64,000 nt of DNA from JABWBD01 sp040768665. Lineage in GTDB: Bacteria > Planctomycetota > Planctomycetia > Pirellulales > Thermoguttaceae. Below are positions 8,394-17,668 of the stretch, piece after piece (within the stretch, counting starts at the first letter, position 1; each line of letters starts with the position of its first letter). The position numbers were made by a program, and so were the translations under genes. The DNA lies in the NCBI GenBank assembly GCA_040768665.1, contig JAXGMN010000010.1, positions 298,283-362,282 of the forward strand, in the 5' to 3' direction. The notes beneath the pieces were generated by a model that was not told the origin of the DNA, did no database searches, and saw nothing but the letters and a program-made list of their open reading frames with translations.

Positions 8394-10036
8394 ATGAGCC
8401 GGCTATCATTCAGCTCTGAACGAACGTGCCACTTTTTCGCCGCGGCGGTGCTGTTCGTGGCCACGACGGCCGCCTACCTGCCGGGACTTACGGCGCCGTT
8501 CCTTTTCGATGACCACATCATCCGCGAGAGCGAGGAATTCCTTCGCCCCCTGGGCCGCCACATGGGAAGGACTCGAAAATCAGCGGCCGGTGGTCTTCCT
8601 GTCGCTTTCGCTGAACTACGCCTTGGGCGCATTCGACGTTCGCGGCTACCACGTGGTCAATCTCCTCGTGCACCTCGTGGCGGGCCTGACCCTGTTTGGG
8701 ATCGTGAGGCGGACCCTATGCTTGCCCCTTCTTGCCTGCAAGTACGGTACGAGGGCAAATGTCCTCGCGTTCGCGATTGCACTTCTCTGGCTTGTTCATC
8801 CCCTGCAGACCCAAGCGGTCACGTATACCATCCAACGCTGCGAGTCGATGATGGGGATGTTCTACCTTCTCGCGCTGTATGCCCTACTTCCGCGGCTCGC
8901 AGTCGCTGCGCCCCGTGGCTCTGGTATCTCGGAAGCCTGGCTTCCGGTTGGCTGGGGATGGGGTGTAAGGAGGTGATGATCACCGCACCGGTGCTCCTGC
9001 TGATCTTTGACCGGGTCTTTCTCTCGCCTTCCTGGAAGGCGGTCCTCCAACGGCGGTGGCTTTTCTATCTCGGCTTCGCTCCTGCGATGTTCTGGTTGAC
9101 CGCGAATAGCGTCGGCCGGGTCGAAAACCACGCGGGATTCGGCTGCATCGTGGTCTCACCCCTGGAATACGTCCGGTCCCAACCGGGCGTTATTCTGCAC
9201 TACCTGAGATTGGCGGCTTTTCCCGACCGGCTCTGCTTCGACTATGGCTGGCCCGTTGCGACGACGTGGCAGGAGATTCTGGTGCCCACCGCGATTGTCG
9301 CTCGCCATGGGGTGGCGAGCGTCGCGTTGCGGTACCGCCCGCGTTGGGCTTCCTCGGCATCGCCTTCTTTCTGATTCTGTCGCCCACGTCGAGCTTCGCG
9401 CCGATCGCCGACCTGGCCTTCGAACACCGGATGTACCTGCCGCTGGCGACTGTTGTTACGTTGGGCGTCTTCGGCGCTCGCGCGGCAATACTTGTCCTCG
9501 TCCGGCGCGAGCCCGCCCGCCGGTTTCTGCTCGCCACGGGCCTGGCGATCGCCGTCGTTTTGCTGATGGGCAGGACGGCCGTTCGCAACACGCTCTACCG
9601 GTCTCCCACGGCGATGTGGGCCAATGTGGTTTCCGTAGCGCCGCACAACGTGCGGGCGCATCACAACTACGGAAGACAACTCGCCCATCACCGACAGACG
9701 GCGGAAGCGATCCACCATTTCCGCAAGATAATCGAGCTCAAGCCGGACCACGTCGACGCGCGACTGGACTTGGCCACGCTACTGGCGAGGGAAGGAAAGC
9801 CGGACGAAGCGATCGAGCAATTTCGCCGGGCACTGGCATTGAATCCAGCGGTCGCTGCCGCGCATTACAACCTGGGCATCCTTTTGTTCAGGCAAGGCGA
9901 TCTCGATGCGGCGCTGGCGCATTTTCGCACCGCGGCGGCCCTGAAACCCGAGAAGGCGGTATACCGCGACATGTTGGACGGAATGCAGGCACGTGCGGGC
10001 AATCAACCGGAAGCGATCGGTTCCCCCCGAATCTGA
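8394..10036 (+). pseudogene. Frameshifted TMTC-like membrane/TPR protein (O-mannosyltransferase-like)
   Basis: One ancestral gene is now spread over three frames. From ATG 8394 the frame gives a signal/TM segment and YLPGLTAPFLFDDH. Near 8550 the sense moves one frame on (RPVVFLSLSLNYALGAFDV, LLWLVHPLQTQAVTYTIQR). Near 8900 it returns (LWYLGSLASGWLGMGCKEV), and near 9300 it moves again (LGFLGIAFFLILSPTSSFAP), running on to the stop. The C-terminus has about three TPR units. The FDDH, HxxN and HPLQTQAV motifs are those of TMTC/DUF1736 proteins common in Planctomycetes. At least three indels are needed. Sequencing error is possible but similar damage continues into the next gene. Confidence 0.8.
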
Positions 10037-10079
10037 AGGAGGTTGCGCATTCGACGGCCGGACAGATGGGGCCGGTGCA

Positions 10080-10861
10080 ATGCGTGTCCAGGAGCGATAC
10101 ATGACTCTCGCTGCAATGAACCGGCACGAACTCGCCGCTTGTGAAGAGAATTCCGGAGAACCGGATGGCGGCCCGTCGTTCGGGGGGCACCGGCGCGGCA
10201 ACCCGCTCGGCATGCTAAAACGCCGCGGGCCATGGCAGAAGCTCATCGATCTGCTGAGTTTTCCGATCCGGGCAGTGACCTGTTCCATAAAGACTGCCTA
10301 TGCTTCTCCTCGCTCGCATCCGAGCGATTCGACTACGTTGCGACTGAGATTCGCGGCCCGTGTCTCGACGTCGGGTGCGGCGGCCCGTACAACCGCTTTG
10401 TGACCGAATATGTCGGCGGCAACGGATGTGGAATCGACGTTTTCGAATACCCCGGCCTGGCACCCGACCAACTCGTCTCGGATCTCACGCGTCTCCCTTT
10501 TCCCGACGCATCGTTCTGTTCGGTCATATCATCGCCAACCTGAACCACTGCCCGCGTGAGCAACGGGATGCGGAACTAAGAGAAGCCTATCGAGTCCTGC
10601 AGTCCGGCGGCCGAATCGTTGTCACGATGGGTAATCCGGTGGCAGAACTCCTCGTCCATCAGGTTGTGTGGTTTTATGACCGTATCCTTGGCACACAAGT
10701 CGATCTTGACACGCAACGCGCGGAATGGAGGACGGCGAAGAGTATTACCTGACCGACCGCGAGATCCGCCAGCGGCTCGTGGCTGCGGGATTCCAGGAGA
10801 TCCGCAAGAGTACTTCTGGACGCAGTGGTGTCTCAATGCCTTGTTCATCGGCGTGAAGTGA
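10080..10861 (+). pseudogene. Frameshifted class I SAM-dependent methyltransferase
   Basis: A methyltransferase recognisable in pieces. An N-terminal part reading LIDLLSFPIRAV runs from ATG 10080. The SAM-binding motif I CLDVGCGGPYNRF and LTRLPFPDASFCSV lie in a second frame. REAYRVLQSGGRIVVTMGNP lies in a third. MEDGEEYYLTDREIRQRLVA lies in the first frame again, and the end TQWCLNALFIGVK is back in the second. The order is that of one Methyltransf_11 protein of about 250 residues, so at least four indels have accumulated. It sits directly after the broken TMTC-like gene. Confidence 0.75.
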
Positions 10862-10912
10862 TTGGCAGCACAGCCGGTCCGCGCGGGGCTGACGACGATC
10901 CGCTCCGTATCG

Positions 10913-12127
10913 CTAATCCCGGTAGCTGTGATAGGAAGTCGGCATTGAAAAAGAGCCGGCCGACGGGATGGACTGATTGGCAGTGTAGATTTCAGATGGC
11001 TGCCCGCTCGGTCCCCAGCCGTTCGGCACCGCCATCCCCGCCTGTTGGGCAAACGGCACGGGCGGGGGCAACGGCGCCGCGGCGGACGACGGTTGGCTTG
11101 ACTTCTCCGCGACGGCGATTCCGTTCTGCTGCGGCTCGCCCGCCGGCACGGCCATGCTGATCACAAGCGGCAGCCCCGCCGCGCCGCGACCCGCCTCTTC
11201 TTCCGCAACCGTTTCCACAGCGTCGGGAGCCCCCTTGGGGTTCCACGCCACCTGGGTCACGCTCTCGCGCGGGCTGTCCGCGGCGGCCAGAGGGGCCACC
11301 GTTTCTTCGGCACGCACCGGTCGGGTGCCCGAGGGGCTCGGATCGGCAGTCGGCCGCTCCCTGCGTCGGACCGGTCCCAGTTCCAGGGATGCAATCTCCG
11401 TGCTCGCGTCTTGACGCGACAGCGATTCCGGAGCCGAATCGTATTTCGCCAACTGCGCCAGCGCTTCGGCCGCCGGCCGAAGTTCCGGGTTTTGGTCGAG
11501 CGCCCGGCTGTAGGCCTTCGTCGCCTTCTCGATTTCGCCGCGCCGTGCGTACACGAAGGCCATGTTGGCCAGCACCTCGGCATCGGTCCCGACGCGGCCG
11601 AACACCGCCGCGGCCTCCCGGTAGCGTCCCTGCTCGCCCAAGACAACCGCCAGGTTGTTGCAGCAGGCAGTGTTGTTCGGATCGAGTTCTACCGCCCGCC
11701 GCAAATAGTCTTCCGCTGCCGCCGCATTGTCCTGAAGGTAGCAGAAGTAGCCGTAATCGCTCAGCAGTTCGGCGTTCGAGGGATCGAGCTCCATCGCCCG
11801 GGCAAAATGCTGCGAAGCCTTCTCAAATCTCCCCGCGTTGGCTTCCATCACCGCCAAGCGGTGATGGGGAAGCGGATTATCCGGCCATTTCTCGATCGCC
11901 TGGCGATAGACCTGCTCGGCGTGTTCCGCCTGCCCTCGCCGCTCGCTGAGCCTCGCCAGCGCCAGAACGCCCGTGATAGAGTCTCCCGCCTTTTCGTTTG
12001 CCCCGACCGCGTTGCTGCCGGCTTTGCCGCCTCCCAACCAGGTTGGTAGCGACGGCTTTGTCGAGGCGCACCCGCTGAAGACCAGGGTCGCCAACGACAG
12101 ATAAATCACCGGGCGGAAGCATCGCAT
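10913..12127 (-). CDS. TPR lipoprotein, TadD-like
   Basis: A 404-residue lipoprotein. A signal peptide MRCFRPVIYLSLATLVFSGC with lipobox FSGC starts at 12127; longer in-frame extensions upstream have no support. Residues 55-270 form about five TPR units (AEQVYRQAIEKWPDNPLPHH, HFARAMELDPSNAELLSDYG). The rest is Pro/Ala/Ser-rich and probably disordered. In Tad loci the TPR lipoprotein TadD helps secretin assembly, and its place downstream of cpaC on the same strand supports that role. Exact orthology is not certain. Confidence 0.82.
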   Translation of the reverse strand: MRCFRPVIYLSLATLVFSGCASTKPSLPTWLGGGKAGSNAVGANEKAGDSITGVLALARLSERRGQAEHAEQVYRQAIEKWPDNPLPHHRLAVMEANAGRFEKASQHFARAMELDPSNAELLSDYGYFCYLQDNAAAAEDYLRRAVELDPNNTACCNNLAVVLGEQGRYREAAAVFGRVGTDAEVLANMAFVYARRGEIEKATKAYSRALDQNPELRPAAEALAQLAKYDSAPESLSRQDASTEIASLELGPVRRRERPTADPSPSGTRPVRAEETVAPLAAADSPRESVTQVAWNPKGAPDAVETVAEEEAGRGAAGLPLVISMAVPAGEPQQNGIAVAEKSSQPSSAAAPLPPPVPFAQQAGMAVPNGWGPSGQPSEIYTANQSIPSAGSFSMPTSYHSYRD

Positions 12128-12314
12128 GTTGCTCGACCTTTGATTCAACAGAAGTCTTGAGAAGAACCGTTCACGCACACGTCGGCAGTCAAGTCCACTT
12201 GGCGTTCCGTATTTCCTGACGTCAAACACTCCGACCGAAAGCGGGAGGCTCGCCCTTGATGTTTCCGTGGCGTGAACGGCTGCGTTTTCTTGGGGTGGTT
12301 GGATTCGCGGTTTC

Positions 12315-12899
12315 TTAGAAGAAACCTGTGCCGCCACCCATGCCACCGAAGCCACCGAAGAAGAAGCCGCCAAACCCGGAGCCGTTGGAGACGCCTTGTT
12401 GGTATGCAGCGGCGGCTTCCGCCGCCGTCATTCCGGTCGCAAACGACGGCGCCACGACAACACGTTCTTCCGCGTCCGGCACGCCCATCGAAGACAGAGC
12501 CAGCACGACAACTTCTCGTCGCCGCATATCAAGCTCGGGATCGACGTGGATCGGATACTGATACTTGGTGTCGGGTCGGGCCGCCGTCCGGCTCCGTTCG
12601 ACGGTCACCAACGCGTCCTGCCCCGCGTGCAGACGCGCGGCGATTTGCTTGAGGTGGTCCTGCCCGTCCGTGTTCAGAACGACCGACCTCCCTTCAAACT
12701 CATGGTCATAGACAATAAAATCGGCCAACTCCGCGCCCTCCTCCTGGGCTTGCCAGATCGGATCGCTGATCGAACCGAGCGGAGATGCGGTCGGTTGCTG
12801 ATAAAAGCTTCTCCAAGGCCCTTGGCATCCGGCGAGAACCGATAAGGCCAAGCCGGCAACCACCAGCCGAGTTGTCCACGTCATTCTATTGGGCATCAT
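12315..12899 (-). CDS. Putative CpaD-like pilus lipoprotein with Gly/Phe-rich tail
   Basis: A 194-residue lipoprotein (lipobox LSVLAGC; start 12899, with ATG at 12884 an alternative). The middle part, DHLKQIAARL then VTVERSRTA, YPIHVDPELDMRRREVVVLAL and DAEERVVVAPSFATGM, has the alternating pattern of the OmpA-like fold seen in CpaD. It is too divergent for a firm call. The C-terminus is almost only Gly and Phe (GFGGFFFGGFGGM). It lies 78 bp downstream of the secretin gene, where a CpaD-like partner would be expected. Confidence 0.6.
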   Translation of the reverse strand: MMPNRMTWTTRLVVAGLALSVLAGCQGPWRSFYQQPTASPLGSISDPIWQAQEEGAELADFIVYDHEFEGRSVVLNTDGQDHLKQIAARLHAGQDALVTVERSRTAARPDTKYQYPIHVDPELDMRRREVVVLALSSMGVPDAEERVVVAPSFATGMTAAEAAAAYQQGVSNGSGFGGFFFGGFGGMGGGTGFF

Positions 12900-12977
12900 T
12901 TTCCGAGCCTCCCTGAAACGGAATGGACTCCGTTGAAAAAATCCTTCCTATCTCCTTCCCACGACATTCACCTCGCT

Positions 12978-14723
12978 TCACCGCGAGAATCCATGGGCTC
13001 CCTGAATATAGTAGTGCTCCGCTCGCTGGAAGCGAGCTTCTCGTTTGGCGGCACACTCAGCGCGGATGATGTCGCGCTGGAGAGCCGGCCAGACGGTGCT
13101 CCGGTGGTGGCAGTTTGGGTCGCCCTCGTAGGCGCCGCCGAGGAAGAACGCCACGTCGGTGGGCTCCGTCACCTCCATTCCCGGCAGGATCTGCGGCGCC
13201 GCGGCCGCTGAAAGGGGATGCACGAGCTCGGGGCTCACCAGCACCAGCAGTTCCGTCTCATCGCGTTTGACGTCCTTGCGCGCAAACACCATGTCCAGTA
13301 CGGGAATGTCGCCCACAAAGGGCACCCGGGCTTTGCTGCCGTTCTGCTGGTCCTGCAGCAATCCGGCGATCGCCAACCACTGCCCTTCGCGGAGATCGAC
13401 TGTTGTGGCAACCGCGCGGGTATCCAACCCGGGAATGCCGTCCACGGTGTTATCCGCATTCAGGGTGCTGAACGACGGTGCGACTTGCAAGCGGATCCGG
13501 TCCTTGTCGATGACCGTCGGCGTGAAGCTTAGTTGCGTGCCGAAACCGCGGAAGGTGGTCGTCGAGGCGGCCGCACCCTCCACGCCCACCACGATCGGCA
13601 CGGCGAACTCGCCGCCTGCGATGAAGTAAGCGGGGTGTCCGCTGAGGGTTACCAGATTCGGCTCGGCGAGGATTTTCGAGTAGCTGTTGGTATTGAGGGC
13701 ATCCAGGACCAGCTTGAAGTCCTTGGTATCCAAAACGGCACTGACCGCGGTACCGGCTCCCAGCGCGGTATTGAAGGCAAAGTCGCCAATATCCAGGTTC
13801 ATCTTGGCCCCCATCTCCCGCAACCCGGTGCGGCTGAGCTCCGCCACGCGGACCTTGAGCAGGACCTGCATCTCGCCGGGCACCTCCAGCAGGCTGATCA
13901 CCGTACTGGGCGGCAACTCGCTCACTCCGGGGTAGGGAGGAGCAGCTCCGCCCTGGACCACTAATCCTTGCTGCCCTGTCAGACCGGTCGTGGCACCTTG
14001 TCCGCCGGTGGTCACCAGGGCTAGAATCCGGGCGGCTTCTTCCGCGTCTTTTGCCTGGCCTCGCACGATCAACTTGTCGGACACCGGGATCAATTGCACC
14101 TTGCTGCCGGGAAACAGTTCGTTGAGCTTTCCCTCCAGATCTTCGTATTCGATTTGACGGCGGTCTTCCATCATCGTGTTGGGAGAGACCTTCACGAAAT
14201 AACGAAGAAGATCGCCGGGTCCCCCGTCCGGCCCGGGGAACCAGAGCGTCATGCTGGTTTGCCCGGTACTGTTGCCGATCAGTTCCCATTCCATCGGGCT
14301 GAACTGGACGGCCTCGAGAACGCTGGGATCGGTGATCGAGATCCGGCCCACCGGCCGCTTCGTCCGCAAGATCAAGGAGCGCTCGGGGTCGATGGATAAT
14401 ACCGCCTCGACGTCGCGAAACTCGCTGATCAGGTCGGCGACCTTAGCCGGGACATCTGGGGATGGCGGCAGAATCTCCGCTTGAAGCAGCGGCGCGGGCG
14501 GCCGGGGTGGTCCAGCAGCATCCTGTGCGCCCGCCGGCGACGCGATGGCTGCAACCAGTCCTCCCAAGATGAGTGGCACGACCCATGTCCCCGGCAGGCC
14601 TGATCCAGGCCGCTGCGAGAGACGATGTCGAGCCCCAGTTTTCCGACGAAACGACAGCTTGCGGCCGCGACTGTCCGGCGTACCCGGTTGCGGCTGCCTT
14701 AGAAGAAAAGTTAAGGCGTACAT
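12978..14723 (-). CDS. cpaC: Tad pilus outer-membrane secretin CpaC/RcpA
   Basis: A 581-residue secretin. A signal-like hydrophobic stretch near residues 48-66 ends in AGAQ. An N-terminal pilus/secretin domain follows (FRDVEAVLSIDPERSLILRT, then EWELIGNSTGQTSMTLWF), and a BON-like part (NELFPGSKVQLIPVSDKLIV). The secretin core from about 270 includes ILAEPNLVTLSGHPAYFIAG, LSFTPTVIDKDRIRLQV and the VPFVGDIPVLDMVFARK and TELLVLVSPELV motifs. It would form the outer-membrane pore of the pilus. It is the first gene of the minus-strand arm of the Tad locus, with GGAG nine bases before ATG. Confidence 0.92.
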   Translation of the reverse strand: MYALTFLLRQPQPGTPDSRGRKLSFRRKTGARHRLSQRPGSGLPGTWVVPLILGGLVAAIASPAGAQDAAGPPRPPAPLLQAEILPPSPDVPAKVADLISEFRDVEAVLSIDPERSLILRTKRPVGRISITDPSVLEAVQFSPMEWELIGNSTGQTSMTLWFPGPDGGPGDLLRYFVKVSPNTMMEDRRQIEYEDLEGKLNELFPGSKVQLIPVSDKLIVRGQAKDAEEAARILALVTTGGQGATTGLTGQQGLVVQGGAAPPYPGVSELPPSTVISLLEVPGEMQVLLKVRVAELSRTGLREMGAKMNLDIGDFAFNTALGAGTAVSAVLDTKDFKLVLDALNTNSYSKILAEPNLVTLSGHPAYFIAGGEFAVPIVVGVEGAAASTTTFRGFGTQLSFTPTVIDKDRIRLQVAPSFSTLNADNTVDGIPGLDTRAVATTVDLREGQWLAIAGLLQDQQNGSKARVPFVGDIPVLDMVFARKDVKRDETELLVLVSPELVHPLSAAAAPQILPGMEVTEPTDVAFFLGGAYEGDPNCHHRSTVWPALQRDIIRAECAAKREARFQRAEHYYIQGAHGFSR

Positions 14724-15047
14724 AGGCCCCCACTCCGTTTGGATCCGATACCACCCGGCGGCGATAAGGGACGATTGGGTTTGTCAGATCAACCTATACC
14801 GACTATATCGAATAATCGGTTTTCCGAAGTCGGCCGCAACACTGAATCCGTTGGAAAAAACTAAAGAGATTAACCAGATACCTCATAAGGAAATCGCGAT
14901 TCCACCTCGGTCTCACGGCCGGATTTGGCGGAAGAAGTGGTCTTATATATTGTGACCTGCCGATAATCTTTTGCGAAAAGCGAGACACTTCGGTGCGCTC
15001 GCGCCGTTGGTTACAAATACAATCACAGCGTTGAAAAAGGTGGGGTG
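14724..15047. other. AT-richer divergent intergenic region
   Basis: This stretch separates the cpaC operon (minus) from a secreted protein gene (plus). It is clearly less GC-rich than its surroundings, for example 14790-14960, and must hold the two divergent promoters. No confident -35/-10 pair was assigned. Confidence 0.4.
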
Positions 15048-15497
15048 ATGTTCCGGAAATCCACGATCTGTTGGGCGGCCTTTCTCGGCTTGAGCATCGG
15101 GGCGACGCTCTCGGCCTTCGCCGAGCAGCCGCCGGCGCCTGTTGATGGTATAGCGCCAAACGTCGACTTCACGACGACTGTCGAGGTGGGGGATGGCTGT
15201 GGGGAGTGCAACTGCGAGATGCCTGGCTATGTCTGCCGTCATGGCGGTGTGTGCTGCCTCTGTTGCCCCTGCGATATGGTTCCCCATTACCCCTACTATC
15301 CGCCGCTGCATGGCCATTACTACTTTCGTCCGTACAGCTACGCGGAACTGCTTGCGCAGCGGGATTTTGCGCCGCTGATCGGCGAAGATCCCCGTGCGCC
15401 CTATTCGAACCGTGTATTCGCAGAGGTCTATCGGGTCCTCGGCGATCGTCATGGTGTGGGCGCGGCACCACCCGCGATGGCAAATCCGGCTAACTGA
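15048..15497 (+). CDS. Secreted Cys/Tyr-rich protein of unknown function
   Basis: A 149-residue protein with a signal peptide (FRKSTICWAAFLGLSIGATL, cleavage near AFA). A cysteine cluster follows (GDGCGECNCEM, VCRHGGVCCLCCPCD), then an aromatic His/Tyr segment (HYPYYPPLHGHYYFRPYS). The cysteine spacing suggests metal binding or disulfides. No family was recognised. ATG 15048 is preceded by AAGGTGG. It lies alone between the cpaC promoter and a convergent M28 peptidase gene. Confidence 0.7.
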   Translation: MFRKSTICWAAFLGLSIGATLSAFAEQPPAPVDGIAPNVDFTTTVEVGDGCGECNCEMPGYVCRHGGVCCLCCPCDMVPHYPYYPPLHGHYYFRPYSYAELLAQRDFAPLIGEDPRAPYSNRVFAEVYRVLGDRHGVGAAPPAMANPAN

Positions 15498-15565
15498 CGC
15501 CTTCGCGCCGGCGGCAGGTTCATCTCCGTCCGACGCTCGATAACTGTTTTTCGCGTTCAACGCGG

Positions 15566-17608
15566 TCAGCGTGCGCCGAGCGTTACCTCCAGCTCGAAGC
15601 GTGTGCCGTGCCGCTCAACGACCACAGGTACGCGCCCCCCGGGCTGCATGTTGCGCAGGCATCGTGGAAGGTCGGCAGCCTGCCGGATCCCAGTCTCGTC
15701 GAACTCGCGGATCACGTCACCCGCCTGCAACCCGGCCTTTTCGGCGGGCCCCGCCTTGATCACTTGCCGGACGGCATAGCCGGGTCCCTTGTGCCTCGGA
15801 TCCGCGACAACACCCAACCATGGCCCACGTGGCCCCGTCCGCGCCGTCTCCGAACGGATTGGCCCCACCAGTTCGGCCAGGCTCTCGAACGCACCGGTGA
15901 ACTGCGGGCGCTTGGCATCGGTCGCCAGGCGAGTCACCAGTTTGGCCGACAATTCCGTGATCCGTCGCATTCCTTCGTAGTCGAGTTTGTCGTAGTCGTC
16001 GCTGGGCCGGTGATAATCTTGATGCAGACCTGTGAAGAAATGGAGGACAGGCACGCCCTCCATATAGAACGACAGATGGTCGCTGGGACCGAAGATCGCC
16101 GGGCTGCTGACAAGGCGAAAACCATACTCCGCGGCCAGTTCCTTGATCCAAGGACGAAACTCGACCGCCGACTCGATCCCGCCCACGTTCAGCGTGTCTC
16201 GCCGGAGCCGACCGACCATGTCGAAATTGACCATGGCAACCGTCTTCTTGAGCCCGACGACCGGATGCCGGACGTAGTACTCGCTGCCAATGAGGCCGGC
16301 CTCTTCCGCCGAGAACGCCACCAGGATGATCGCCCGCCTCACCGCACTGTCCGATGTCCCGAGTTTCCTCGCCAACTCGATGAGCACCGCCGTGCCGGAC
16401 GCGTTGTCGTCGGCGCCGTTGTGAACGGTCCTGCTGCCTGGCGAAAGAGAACTCATTCCGCCCATTCCCAGGTGATCGTAATGTGCGCCCAGAACGATCG
16501 CCTCGTCGGCCAAACCGCCGTACCCTTCCAGAACCCCTACGACGTTTTTGATTTCTCGGCCGACCATCTTCATCGACACCTCGCCCCTTAGCCGCCAGCC
16601 GTCGAGGGCGATGCTTCGAGCCGTCAAGTCTGCGTCGATCTCGCGTTCCAGGGATGCGAGGCTCTTGCCCGCGGCAGACCGAACGACCGGTTCCAGCACG
16701 GCCCGTCGAATGTGCAGAACAGGAACCTTCCGATCGGCACGGTGTCCGCCCGCGGAAAATCCCAGCAAAGGATCACTTACTTGTCCGGGATCTTTCTCGG
16801 AAGAGCCCGCCGCCGAATCGCCGAGGGTGTGAGAGTCGGTCAAAAAAACAACCGCCGCTGCCCCGTGCCCGACGGCGTTGGAGACCTTCCGCACGAGGTA
16901 GGCGTGCTCGGTAAGGACCGGCCCGTTGAAGACGCCGCCCGCAAGGTTCTGCTGGGGTTCTCGGCGCAACACGATCACCGCCTTGCCGGTGACATCGACA
17001 TCGCTGTAGTCGTCGTAGCCCAGTTCTGGTGCCGTGATCCCGTACCCGGCGAACACGAGCGGCAGATCGAATTCGCCGGCGCGGCTTGACGACAACGGGA
17101 CGTAGTCCTGATGCATCTCAAGCGCCAAAGGATTGCCTTTAGAGGAAACCAACTCCGCGCGGTTCGAGTCTCCCAGCACCAATCGACGCGAGATGGAAAA
17201 TCTCTGGAACGGCGTTCCGGTGTAAAGATCGGTCTTTAAGCCCGCCTTTTTGAACGCTTGTGCAATGTGCTCCGCCGCCAGTTCGAGTCCCCGCGTGCCG
17301 AGGCCTCGCCCTTCCAACTCATCGGAAGCGAGATAGCGAACCGTCTCCCGCAGGCGTTCTTCGACCGAGGTGGGCGGGGAAGCTGCCGAAGAGATTGATC
17401 CCTTGGCATCGGACGGTTGCCGACCGCTCGAATCGTTTGGCCGCGACTCGGTCCATGGCGAGGCGGGCTTGCCGGCAGAGCCCGACCCCGTTCTTGCCGC
17501 CGGGGTGGCTGCCGAGGGCAACGGAACGTCGGCATACCATCCCAACGCCGTCGCGACGCAGACCACCGCGCCAACCAGCAAGAAACTCCGCAGCGGCAAT
17601 CGTCTCAT
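15566..17608 (-). CDS. Secreted M28 family zinc aminopeptidase with PA and PDZ domains
   Basis: A 680-residue exported peptidase. After an N-terminal hydrophobic signal and a Ser/Pro-rich linker comes a protease-associated (PA) insert around residues 160-290 (PLVFAGYGITAPELGYDDY). The M28 core has the zinc ligands in order: H in AHYDHLG, D in NGADDNASG, EE in SAEEAGLIGS, D in MVNFDMVGR and a distal H in GLHQDYHRPSDD. A C-terminal PDZ domain (about 600-680, GPWLGVVADPRHKGPGYAV, then GLQAGDVIREFDETG) probably binds substrate. AGGAG lies eight bases before the start. It is probably a periplasmic or outer-membrane aminopeptidase. Confidence 0.92.
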   Translation of the reverse strand: MRRLPLRSFLLVGAVVCVATALGWYADVPLPSAATPAARTGSGSAGKPASPWTESRPNDSSGRQPSDAKGSISSAASPPTSVEERLRETVRYLASDELEGRGLGTRGLELAAEHIAQAFKKAGLKTDLYTGTPFQRFSISRRLVLGDSNRAELVSSKGNPLALEMHQDYVPLSSSRAGEFDLPLVFAGYGITAPELGYDDYSDVDVTGKAVIVLRREPQQNLAGGVFNGPVLTEHAYLVRKVSNAVGHGAAAVVFLTDSHTLGDSAAGSSEKDPGQVSDPLLGFSAGGHRADRKVPVLHIRRAVLEPVVRSAAGKSLASLEREIDADLTARSIALDGWRLRGEVSMKMVGREIKNVVGVLEGYGGLADEAIVLGAHYDHLGMGGMSSLSPGSRTVHNGADDNASGTAVLIELARKLGTSDSAVRRAIILVAFSAEEAGLIGSEYYVRHPVVGLKKTVAMVNFDMVGRLRRDTLNVGGIESAVEFRPWIKELAAEYGFRLVSSPAIFGPSDHLSFYMEGVPVLHFFTGLHQDYHRPSDDYDKLDYEGMRRITELSAKLVTRLATDAKRPQFTGAFESLAELVGPIRSETARTGPRGPWLGVVADPRHKGPGYAVRQVIKAGPAEKAGLQAGDVIREFDETGIRQAADLPRCLRNMQPGGRVPVVVERHGTRFELEVTLGAR

Positions 17609-17668
17609 CGCTCCACTCCTGGCTGCGCGCCCGAACTCCCATTGCAGTCCGTCGTTCGGTTGCGAGCG

